A DNA stretch of 5,504 bases from positions 1-5,504 of the forward strand of contig JAEWBU010000150.1 of assembly GCA_023390985.1 (NCBI GenBank). Reading direction: 5' to 3'. This document shows, one piece after another, positions 1 through 4,769 of the stretch. Each line of letters starts with the position of its first letter. Within the stretch, counting starts at the first letter, position 1. The notes under the pieces were generated by a model, which was given only the letters and a program-made list of their open reading frames with translations, ran no database searches and had not been told where the DNA came from. Position numbers and translations under genes: made by a program. Origin of the DNA: Pseudomonadota bacterium. GTDB taxonomy: Bacteria > Pseudomonadota > Gammaproteobacteria > Burkholderiales > Burkholderiaceae_C.

Positions 1-182
1 ATCCGAGCCAGCTCGCGCCCATCAACGAGGCCTTCCGCTACGCGCCGGAACAGGTGGAATGGTCGAAGCGGGTCATCGCGGCCTTCGAGGCGCAGCCCGG
101 CGCCGGCGCGTTCCAGCTCGATGGCCAGATGATCGACATCCCGCACCTCAAGCTGGCGCGGCGCATCCAGGAGAGCCTGTGA
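1..182 (+). CDS. CitE-like CoA-ester lyase (HpcH/HpaI aldolase family), C-terminal fragment
   Basis: Only the last 59 residues are in the window; the frame is open to the left edge and stops at TGA 180-182. The fragment begins PSQLAPINEAF, which matches the 'IHP(S/N)Q...NEAF' segment near the end of CitE-type lyases (citrate lyase beta subunit, malyl-CoA and citramalyl-CoA lyases, CLYBL). It continues with a Glu-Trp-rich helix (EQVEWSKRVIAAFE) and the usual C-terminal LDGQMIDIPHLKLARRI segment, in which family members read 'LDGKMID.P....A.RI'. These enzymes cleave a 3-hydroxyacyl-CoA into acetyl-CoA (or propionyl-CoA) and an oxoacid in the cytoplasm, using Mg2+. The catalytic Arg and the metal-binding Glu and Asp lie upstream of the window, so activity and substrate cannot be judged. 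The stop overlaps the start of the CoA-transferase gene, which implies translational coupling. The family call is firm; the exact substrate is unknown. Confidence 0.85.
   Translation, partial: PSQLAPINEAFRYAPEQVEWSKRVIAAFEAQPGAGAFQLDGQMIDIPHLKLARRIQESL
169..173 (+). promoter_or_regulatory. Ribosome binding site of the CoA-transferase gene
   Basis: AGGAG lies eight bases before ATG 182, inside the end of the lyase gene. It fixes the start at 182. The same frame is open further upstream to a GTG... at 59, but residues encoded there are Arg/Pro-rich and do not resemble a CaiB N-terminus, while the protein from 182 begins with the family-typical MAGPLTGVRVVDLT. Confidence 0.75.
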
Positions 183-1339
183 TGGCCGGCCCGCTCACCG
201 GCGTGCGCGTCGTGGACCTCACCTCGGTCGGCATGGGACCGATGGCGACGCAGCTGCTCGGGGACTTCGGCGCCGACGTGGTGAAGGTGGAGTCCGCCGA
301 CGGCGACGTGTTCCGCCACGTCATGCCGCAGCGCCACCACGGCATGAGCCACGCGTACCTGAACCTCAACCGCAACAAGCGATCGGTGGTGCTCGATGCC
401 AAGACCGAGGACGGGCGCGCCCAGCTGCGCGCCCTGATCGCGGAGGCGGACGTGTTCGTCTCCAACATGCGCGTGCCGGCGCTGCGCCGGCTGGGCCTGG
501 ATGCGCAGGGCCTGCTGCGCGACTTCCCGCGCCTGGTGCACTGCGTGTGCAACGGCTACTCCGAACGCGGGCCCTATGGCCATCGCGCCGCGGTGGACGA
601 CACCATCCAGGCGGCCTGCGGCCTCGCCTGGCTGCAGGGAGACGCCGGCGCCGCCGCACCGAAGTACGTCAACACCGTGGTGGCCGACAAGGTGGTCGCG
701 CTGTACGTGGCCAACGCGATCACCTCGGCCCTGTTCGAACGCGAGCGCAGCGGCCGGGGCCAGGCGGTCGAGGTGCCGATGTTCGAGTGCATGGCCTCGT
801 TCGTCACCGCGGAACACCTGGCCGGCCGCAGCTTCGTGCCGCCGGAAGGTCCGGCCGGCTACTCGAGGCTGATCAACGAATTCCGCAAGCCGTTCCGCAC
901 GCGGGACGGCTGGCTGGGCGTGGTGCCCTACACCGACGGGCAGTGGAAGCGCTTCTTCGAACTGGCCGGCGAAGCACGGCTCGCGGACGACCCGCGCTAC
1001 AGCCGCCAGGCCGAGCGTGCGAAGCACTTCGGCGAGCTGTACGCGTACGTGGAGACCATCCTCGCGCGCAGGACGACCGCGGAGTGGATCGCGTTGCTCG
1101 ATGCGGCGGACATCCCCTTCGCGCCGGTGCATTCGGTCGACGGCCTGCTGGAAGACCCGCACCTCAAGGCGCTGGGCTTCTGGCGTGAAGTCGACCACCC
1201 GACCGAGGGCCGCCTGGTGCAGGCCGGCCTGCCCGTCACCTTCTCGCGCACGCCGGCCGAAGTGCGCCGTCACGCGCCTTCGCTCGGCGAGCACAGCGCC
1301 GAGCTGCTCTCCCCCATCGCCAGGACCATCAACAACTAA
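182..1339 (+). CDS. CaiB/BaiF family (family III) CoA-transferase
   Basis: This 385-residue cytoplasmic enzyme is full length for the family (usually 380-430). Family III transferases move CoA from a donor thioester (succinyl-CoA, formyl-CoA and others) to a free carboxylic acid through an aspartyl anhydride. Visible landmarks are the N-terminal PLTGVRVVDLT strand (4-14), the CoA-binding region GDFGADVVKVES (27-38) followed by GDVFR, the NLNRNKRSVVLD block (61-72), GYSERGPY (125-132), the likely catalytic Asp169 in VVADK, GRGQAVEVPMFE (191-202) and the C-terminal PFRTRDGWLGV and FAPVHSVDGLLEDPHL blocks (237-247, 313-327). The Gly-rich lid loop of formyl-CoA transferase is not evident. The gene starts inside the lyase stop codon and is followed after 11 bases by a Bug receptor, so it probably activates the acid that the lyase then cleaves. 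Succinyl-CoA:citramalate or malate transferases are the closest functional analogy, but that is inference from context. Confidence 0.93.
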   Translation: MAGPLTGVRVVDLTSVGMGPMATQLLGDFGADVVKVESADGDVFRHVMPQRHHGMSHAYLNLNRNKRSVVLDAKTEDGRAQLRALIAEADVFVSNMRVPALRRLGLDAQGLLRDFPRLVHCVCNGYSERGPYGHRAAVDDTIQAACGLAWLQGDAGAAAPKYVNTVVADKVVALYVANAITSALFERERSGRGQAVEVPMFECMASFVTAEHLAGRSFVPPEGPAGYSRLINEFRKPFRTRDGWLGVVPYTDGQWKRFFELAGEARLADDPRYSRQAERAKHFGELYAYVETILARRTTAEWIALLDAADIPFAPVHSVDGLLEDPHLKALGFWREVDHPTEGRLVQAGLPVTFSRTPAEVRRHAPSLGEHSAELLSPIARTINN

Positions 1340-1343
1340 GGAG
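1338..1343 (+). promoter_or_regulatory. Ribosome binding site for the GTG start of the first Bug receptor
   Basis: AAGGAG overlaps the TAA stop of the CoA-transferase and lies seven bases before GTG 1351. It supports the GTG start: translation from there gives a complete signal peptide with two Arg residues at the N-terminus, and no ATG near the signal peptide offers an alternative. Confidence 0.75.
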
Positions 1344-1350
1344 ACAGACC

Positions 1351-2325
1351 GTGCAAAGGAGATTCGCCCTTCAACTCGCCGCTGCCGCGGCCCTGGCGCT
1401 GGCGGGCACGACGTCCGCCCTGGCCCAGGCCTATCCCAGCAAGCCGATCCGCTTCGTGGTGAGCTTCCCGGCCGGCAGCAGCATCGACGTGGTCTCGCGC
1501 ATCGTGCTCGACGACATCCGCGCGCGCACCAACGCCACGATCCTGGTGGAGAACAAGCCGGGCGCGCTGGGCGCCCTGGGCATCGAGAACGTGCAGCGTT
1601 CGCCCGCGGACGGCTACACGCTCATGCCCAGCTCCAGCGCCACCCATTCGTCCGGGCCCAGCCTCGGCAAGGCCTTGCAGAAGCTCGATCCGGTCGGCGG
1701 CCTCACGCACATCGCGCGCGTGGTGCGCTTCGACATCGCCGTCGTCACCGCCACCTCCGGGCCGCACAAGAACGCGAAGGCGCTGGTCGACGCGGGCAAG
1801 GCCAGGCCGGACGGGCTGACCTACGGTTTCGGTTCGGGCACGGGACAGATCGGCTCGGCGGCGTTCAGCCACGCCGCCGGGATCAAGGCACGGGCGATCC
1901 CCTACAAGGGGCAGCCGGCCGCGATCACCGACCTGCTCGGCGGCCAGGTGGATTTCGTGTCCAGCGACCTCGGCGCGATCCTCGGCTTCCTCAAGCAAGG
2001 CAACCTCACGGCCATGGCCGTGCTGGCCGAGAAGCGTTCTACCTTCCTGCCCGACGTGCCGACCGCGCGCGAGGCGGGATTCGACCCGGTCGTCCTCGGT
2101 GGCTGGATCGGCATCGATGGACCGGCCCGGCTGCCGGCCGACGTGACCGCCTGGTGGAACGAGCAGCTGCGTCTCGCGATGGCGGCGCCGGCCGTGCAGG
2201 AGAAGCTGCGCACGGTGGGCATGGAGCCGGCGCTGCTGTCCGGCGATGCCTTCGTGAAATTCGTGGAAGCCGAGCAGGAGCGCTGGGCCGGCCACGTCAG
2301 GACGGCGGGCGTGCAGGCGGAGTGA
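1351..2325 (+). CDS. Bug/TctC family periplasmic substrate-binding protein, first copy
   Basis: This is a 324-residue receptor of the tripartite tricarboxylate transporter family, exported to the periplasm to bind small, mostly carboxylated, ligands for a TctA/TctB-type permease. It starts with GTG. The signal peptide has basic residues (QRR), an Ala/Leu core and a cut near TSALAQA (about residue 25-27). The mature protein opens with YPSKPIRFVVSFPAG as in the family. The first ligand loop reads PAGSSIDVVSR, with Ser-Ser where many members have Gly-Gly; Asp46 is kept. Other landmarks are ENKPGA (67-72), ADGYT (86-90), GSGTGQIGSAAF (161-172), PYKGQPAAITDLLGGQVDF (184-202) and LPDVPTAREAGF (233-244). 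It sits 11 bases behind the CoA-transferase gene and is surely in its operon, so its ligand is probably the acid consumed by the lyase and transferase. No permease genes are in the window; Bug receptors are often orphans. The family is certain, the ligand unknown. Confidence 0.95.
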   Translation: MQRRFALQLAAAAALALAGTTSALAQAYPSKPIRFVVSFPAGSSIDVVSRIVLDDIRARTNATILVENKPGALGALGIENVQRSPADGYTLMPSSSATHSSGPSLGKALQKLDPVGGLTHIARVVRFDIAVVTATSGPHKNAKALVDAGKARPDGLTYGFGSGTGQIGSAAFSHAAGIKARAIPYKGQPAAITDLLGGQVDFVSSDLGAILGFLKQGNLTAMAVLAEKRSTFLPDVPTAREAGFDPVVLGGWIGIDGPARLPADVTAWWNEQLRLAMAAPAVQEKLRTVGMEPALLSGDAFVKFVEAEQERWAGHVRTAGVQAE

Positions 2326-2330
2326 GCGCA

Positions 2331-2349
2331 GCCGCGGGGACCTGGCGGC
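2331..2349 (+). terminator. Weak hairpin after the first Bug receptor
   Basis: GCCGC (2331-2335) and GCGGC (2345-2349) can pair around a nine-base loop, five bases after the receptor stop codon. The following AATTGGTTGG is richer in A and T than the surroundings but is not a T-run, so this is at best a weak terminator separating the operon from the next promoter. A chance GC stem is equally possible. Confidence 0.25.
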
Positions 2350-2366
2350 AATTGGTTGGACCATTA
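2350..2366. promoter_or_regulatory. Probable GntR (FadR-subfamily) operator
   Basis: The core is TGGT-TGG-ACCA (2353-2363), with arms ATTGGT and ACCATT that match at five of six positions as an inverted repeat. This is the known binding pattern of FadR-subfamily GntR regulators such as PdhR and LldR (consensus close to AATTGGT-N3-ACCAATT). Such regulators often control acid-catabolism and Bug-receptor genes in Burkholderiales. The site abuts the -10 box at 2365-2370, so a bound regulator would block RNA polymerase. No regulator gene is in the window. The palindrome is seen directly; the binding family is inferred from the consensus. Confidence 0.55.
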
Positions 2367-2370
2367 TACT
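2365..2370 (+). promoter_or_regulatory. Candidate -10 box of the second Bug receptor gene
   Basis: TATACT matches the sigma-70 -10 consensus at five of six positions and stands out in an otherwise GC-rich region. Transcription would start around 2376-2378, about 20 bases before the ATG at 2398. The -35 region at the right distance (CTGGCG, 2342-2347) is poor, with three of six matches, which would suit a promoter that is weak or depends on an activator. Confidence 0.5.
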
Positions 2371-2386
2371 TTTGGGCCGAATCGAC

Positions 2387-2391
2387 AAGGA
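2387..2391 (+). promoter_or_regulatory. Ribosome binding site of the second Bug receptor
   Basis: AAGGA lies six bases before ATG 2398. It decides the start: an in-frame TTG at 2356 would add 14 residues, but that codon lies inside the operator, upstream of the likely transcription start, and has no Shine-Dalgarno sequence. Confidence 0.7.
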
Positions 2392-2397
2392 CCCCCG

Positions 2398-3369
2398 ATG
2401 CTGGACCGCCGACAACTCCTCTCGCTCGCCGCCGCTGCTGCGCTACCCCTGGGCGCGCGCGCCCAGGCCCCGTGGCCCTCGCGGCCCATCCGCATTCTCA
2501 ACCCCGGTGCGGCCGGGGGCCTGAACGACGTGCTGGCGCGCCACGTGGCCGAACCCATGTCCAAGACGCTCGGGCAACCGCTCGTGATCGAGAGCAAGCC
2601 GGGCGCGGGGGGCGTGCTGGCGACGCAGTTCCTGCTGCAGCAGCCCGCCGACGGCTACACCATCCTCTCGCAGCACAACGCGGTGGTGACGGCCCCACTG
2701 CTGAGCCCGAGCGCGAACTACGACCCGCTGAAGGACCTCGTCCCGCTGTCGCTCAAGGCATCGGCGCCGCTGGTGCTGCTGGCGCACCCGTCCATGCCCG
2801 CGACCCTGCAGGAGTTCGTCGCCTTCGCGCGCGCCCACCCGGGGAAGCTCGAGTGGTGCACCGCCGCGCTCGGCGGCGTGGGCCATCTGGCTTCCGAGGT
2901 GTTCCATGACATGGCCGACATCAAGGGCATGGTGAAGGTGGCCTACAACGGCTCGGCCCCGGCCACCCAGGCGCTGGTGAGCGGCCAGGTCAAGTACGGC
3001 ATCTCCTCCATGACCTCGTCCACCGCGGGCCTGGTGCAGGAAGGACGACTGCGCGTGCTGGGCGCGACCTCGGCCCAGCGCACTCCCCTCCTGCCCGGCG
3101 TGCCGGCCATCGCCGAAGTGGTGCCGGGCTTCCAGGCCGAGGCGTGGTACGGCTTCCTGGTGCGGGCGGGAACGCCCGCGAACATCGTGCAGAAGCTCTC
3201 CGACGCGATCGCATCGGCCGTCGCGCAGCCGGGCATGGCCGAGAAGTTCAAGGCGGTGGGCGTGGGCCTGCCGAAAACCGGCAGCGCCGCGTTCGCGGAG
3301 GTGATGCGGCGCGAACACGAGAAATGGGCCCGCGTGATCAAGGACAAGGGCATCAAGCTGGACGCCTGA
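2398..3369 (+). CDS. Bug/TctC family periplasmic substrate-binding protein, second copy
   Basis: This 323-residue TTT receptor is of normal family length. Its N-terminus MLDRRQLLSLAAAAALPLGARAQA is a signal peptide with twin arginines followed by Gln-Leu-Leu, which resembles a Tat signal; many Bug proteins have one, though Sec export cannot be excluded. Cleavage is likely after ARA or AQA (about 22-24). The mature protein begins with PWPSRPIRI. The first ligand loop is NPGAAGGLNDVLAR (35-48, Asp44), followed by ESKPGAGG (65-72), PADGYT (83-88), the GGVGHLASEVF helix start (159-169), AYNGSAPATQALVSGQVKYG (182-201), where Lys replaces the usual Asp after GQV, and LLPGVPAIAEVVPGF (231-245). It shares the fold but only modest identity with the receptor just upstream, so the pair is not a recent duplication and probably binds different ligands. 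It has its own putative promoter and operator and is separated from the operon by 72 bases. The ligand is unknown. Confidence 0.95.
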   Translation: MLDRRQLLSLAAAAALPLGARAQAPWPSRPIRILNPGAAGGLNDVLARHVAEPMSKTLGQPLVIESKPGAGGVLATQFLLQQPADGYTILSQHNAVVTAPLLSPSANYDPLKDLVPLSLKASAPLVLLAHPSMPATLQEFVAFARAHPGKLEWCTAALGGVGHLASEVFHDMADIKGMVKVAYNGSAPATQALVSGQVKYGISSMTSSTAGLVQEGRLRVLGATSAQRTPLLPGVPAIAEVVPGFQAEAWYGFLVRAGTPANIVQKLSDAIASAVAQPGMAEKFKAVGVGLPKTGSAAFAEVMRREHEKWARVIKDKGIKLDA

Positions 3370-3455
3370 GTGCGGATGGCCGTGCGTTCGGCACGTTCTC
3401 CGCGCCAAACGTGAAGAACGTCACGCGCTGACGGCGTGCGAGGGGGCCGCCGGCA
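3370..3455. other. Intergenic stretch with overlapping small hairpins
   Basis: There is no gene here. Four short perfect inverted repeats overlap: CGTGC/GCACG (3381-3395, loop GTTCG), ACGTTCT/AGAACGT (3393-3421, 15-base loop), CGTGA/TCACG (3410-3425) and CACGC/GCGTG (3422-3438). The first is followed by TTCTC and could be a poor terminator for the receptor gene, but none is followed by a real T-run. Rho-dependent termination is an alternative. Because neighbouring stems share bases, not all can form at once. Confidence 0.3.
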
Positions 3456-3490
3456 CTGTCACGGCTCAGTACGCGCGCATACGCGACAAT
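3456..3490 (+). promoter_or_regulatory. Weak promoter candidate for the carboxypeptidase gene
   Basis: GACAAT (3485-3490) matches the -10 consensus at four of six positions, and CTGTCA (3456-3461) matches the -35 at four of six, but their spacing of 23 is too long to be one promoter. CATACG (3479-3484) would give a spacing of 17 with CTGTCA but is a poor -10. A promoter must lie in this gap or upstream, because the gene is functionally unrelated to the receptor before it, yet none is convincing. Confidence 0.2.
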
Positions 3491-3512
3491 GGCCGCAGCC
3501 CCCACGAACGCC

Positions 3513-4751
3513 ATGCAAATCAAGAGCTTCTCCCTCCTCCCGATCGCCTTCGCCATCGCCGCGGGCGCCCTGGCTCCGAGTTCCGCCTCGTTCGCCGCCC
3601 CGCACCGCGCCGCCAAGTCCGCCGCCCAGAAACAGGCCGCGCCCGCCCCGGAAGACCTGGTTGCGGCGCAGACCTCGCTGGCCGCCGGCGCGCCGGCGCT
3701 GGCCGCCAAGGCCTGGCTGGTGATGGATTTCGACTCCGGCGAGGTGCTCGCCTCGGCCAACGCCGACGAGGCGCTGCCGCCGGCGTCGCTGACCAAGATG
3801 ATGACCAGCTTCCTGGTGGAGCAGGCGCTTCGCTCCGGCAAGCTCAAGGAAACCGACCTGGTCCCCGTCAGCGAAAACGCCTGGTGCCGCGGCTCCGGCA
3901 CCGAGTCGTGCATGTACCTGCCGCTGAACAGCCAGGCCACCGTCATCGACATCCTGCGCGGCATCGTCATCCAGTCCGGCAACGACGCCTCCAAGGCGAT
4001 CGCCGAGCACATGGCCGGCTCCGAGGCGGGCTTCGCCAAGATGATGAACGACGAGGCCAAGCGCCTCGGGATGACGAACACGAACTTCGTCAACCCGACC
4101 GGCCTGCCCGACCCCGCGCACAAGGCTTCCGCGCGCGACCTGGCCATCCTGGCCCGCGCGATCATCCGCGACAGCTCGCAGTACTACCCGATCTACGCGG
4201 AGCGCGAGTTCACGTACAACAAGATCAAGCAGGGCAACCGCAACGCCCTGCTGTACACCGACCCCACGGTCGACGGCCTGAAGACGGGGCACACCGCGGA
4301 GGCCGGCTACTGCCTGGTCACCTCGTCCAAGCGCAACGGGATGCGCCTGATCACGGTGATCCTCAACACCAAGAGCATGCAGGCGCGCGCCGACCAGACG
4401 CGCTCGCTGCTGGGCTGGGGGTTCGGCGCCTTCGAGAAGGCCACCCCGATTCAGCCGAACGCCGTGGTCGGGACGGCCAAGGTCGGCTTCGGCAAGGCCG
4501 ACACCGTCGCCGCCGGCCTGGCCTCGCCCTGGTCCCTGACCGTGCCGCGCGGCCAGCAGGTCCAGACCGCCGTTCAGCTCAATCCCAACCTGGAGGCGCC
4601 GGTGAGCAAGGGCGCGGTGATCGGCAAGGTGGTCGCGACCTCGAACGGCAAGCCCGTCGGTGAAGCGCCGCTGGTCGCGCAGGCCGACGTGGAGCGCTCC
4701 GGCTTCTTCATGCGCGGGTGGCAGCACGCCATGCGCCTGTTCGGCAAGTAA
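3513..4751 (+). CDS. dacA: D-alanyl-D-alanine carboxypeptidase, PBP5/6 type (peptidase S11)
   Basis: This is a 412-residue penicillin-binding protein that trims the terminal D-Ala from peptidoglycan pentapeptides in the periplasm. All three active-site motifs are intact: SLTK (Ser92 nucleophile, Lys95), SGN (155-157) and KTG (257-259), followed by AGYCLV. A signal peptide (MQIKSFSLLPIAFAIAAGA, cut near SFA-AP, residue 28) leads into an Ala/Pro/Lys-rich linker (30-65) and then the catalytic domain from AWLVMDFDSGEVLA. After about residue 305 comes the beta-rich PBP5 C-terminal domain, then an aromatic/basic tail (GFFMRGWQHAMRLFGK) suited to amphipathic membrane anchoring. Two cysteines (125 and 133) flank the segment between the SxxK and SGN motifs and could form a disulfide. 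ATG 3513 was preferred over ATG 3489 because it gives a cleaner signal peptide; neither has a good Shine-Dalgarno sequence. The gene is unrelated to the upstream acid genes. dacA versus dacC naming is uncertain. Confidence 0.95.
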   Translation: MQIKSFSLLPIAFAIAAGALAPSSASFAAPHRAAKSAAQKQAAPAPEDLVAAQTSLAAGAPALAAKAWLVMDFDSGEVLASANADEALPPASLTKMMTSFLVEQALRSGKLKETDLVPVSENAWCRGSGTESCMYLPLNSQATVIDILRGIVIQSGNDASKAIAEHMAGSEAGFAKMMNDEAKRLGMTNTNFVNPTGLPDPAHKASARDLAILARAIIRDSSQYYPIYAEREFTYNKIKQGNRNALLYTDPTVDGLKTGHTAEAGYCLVTSSKRNGMRLITVILNTKSMQARADQTRSLLGWGFGAFEKATPIQPNAVVGTAKVGFGKADTVAAGLASPWSLTVPRGQQVQTAVQLNPNLEAPVSKGAVIGKVVATSNGKPVGEAPLVAQADVERSGFFMRGWQHAMRLFGK

Positions 4752-4769
4752 GCCGCGCGCCTACTTGCC
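4743..4769. repeat. Perfect 8-bp inverted repeat across two convergent stop codons
   Basis: GGCAAGTA (4743-4750) and TACTTGCC (4762-4769) are exact inverse complements around an 11-base GC-rich loop (4751-4761). Each arm is the Gly-Lys-stop end of one gene: GGC AAG TAA for the carboxypeptidase and, on the other strand, GGC AAG TAG for the repeat protein. A transcript from either strand could fold into the same stem. Neither side is followed by a T-run, so a bidirectional terminator is possible but not canonical. Confidence 0.5.

Noticed and set aside
38..1294. Long minus-strand open frame opposite the CoA-transferase gene
   Set aside because: It is His/Arg/Val-rich with no recognisable domain and mirrors the codon bias of the plus-strand gene, as expected of a shadow frame in GC-rich DNA. 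Similar long frames opposite the receptors and the carboxypeptidase were dismissed for the same reason.
2343..2357. TGGC...TTGG resembling a sigma-54 promoter before the second receptor
   Set aside because: The required GG and GC doublets with ten bases between them are absent; the bases at the -12 position are TT.
2363..2391. Perfect TATAAT on the minus strand (2368-2363), suggesting an antisense or divergent promoter
   Set aside because: No acceptable -35 lies 16-18 bases upstream on that strand; the best match, TTGTCG, is only 14 bases away. No minus-strand gene lies downstream. The match comes from the overlap of the operator arm with the plus-strand -10.
1017..2909. 630-codon plus-strand open frame spanning the transferase end and both receptors
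   Set aside because: Its translation is Arg/Ala/Pro-rich low-complexity sequence, and it overlaps three well-recognised genes in another frame.
3683..3698. Perfect 16-bp palindrome CGCCGGCGCGCCGGCG within the carboxypeptidase gene
   Set aside because: It lies in the Ala/Gly/Pro-rich linker coding region, where GCC, GGC and GCG codons readily produce such palindromes; there is no sign of a regulatory role.
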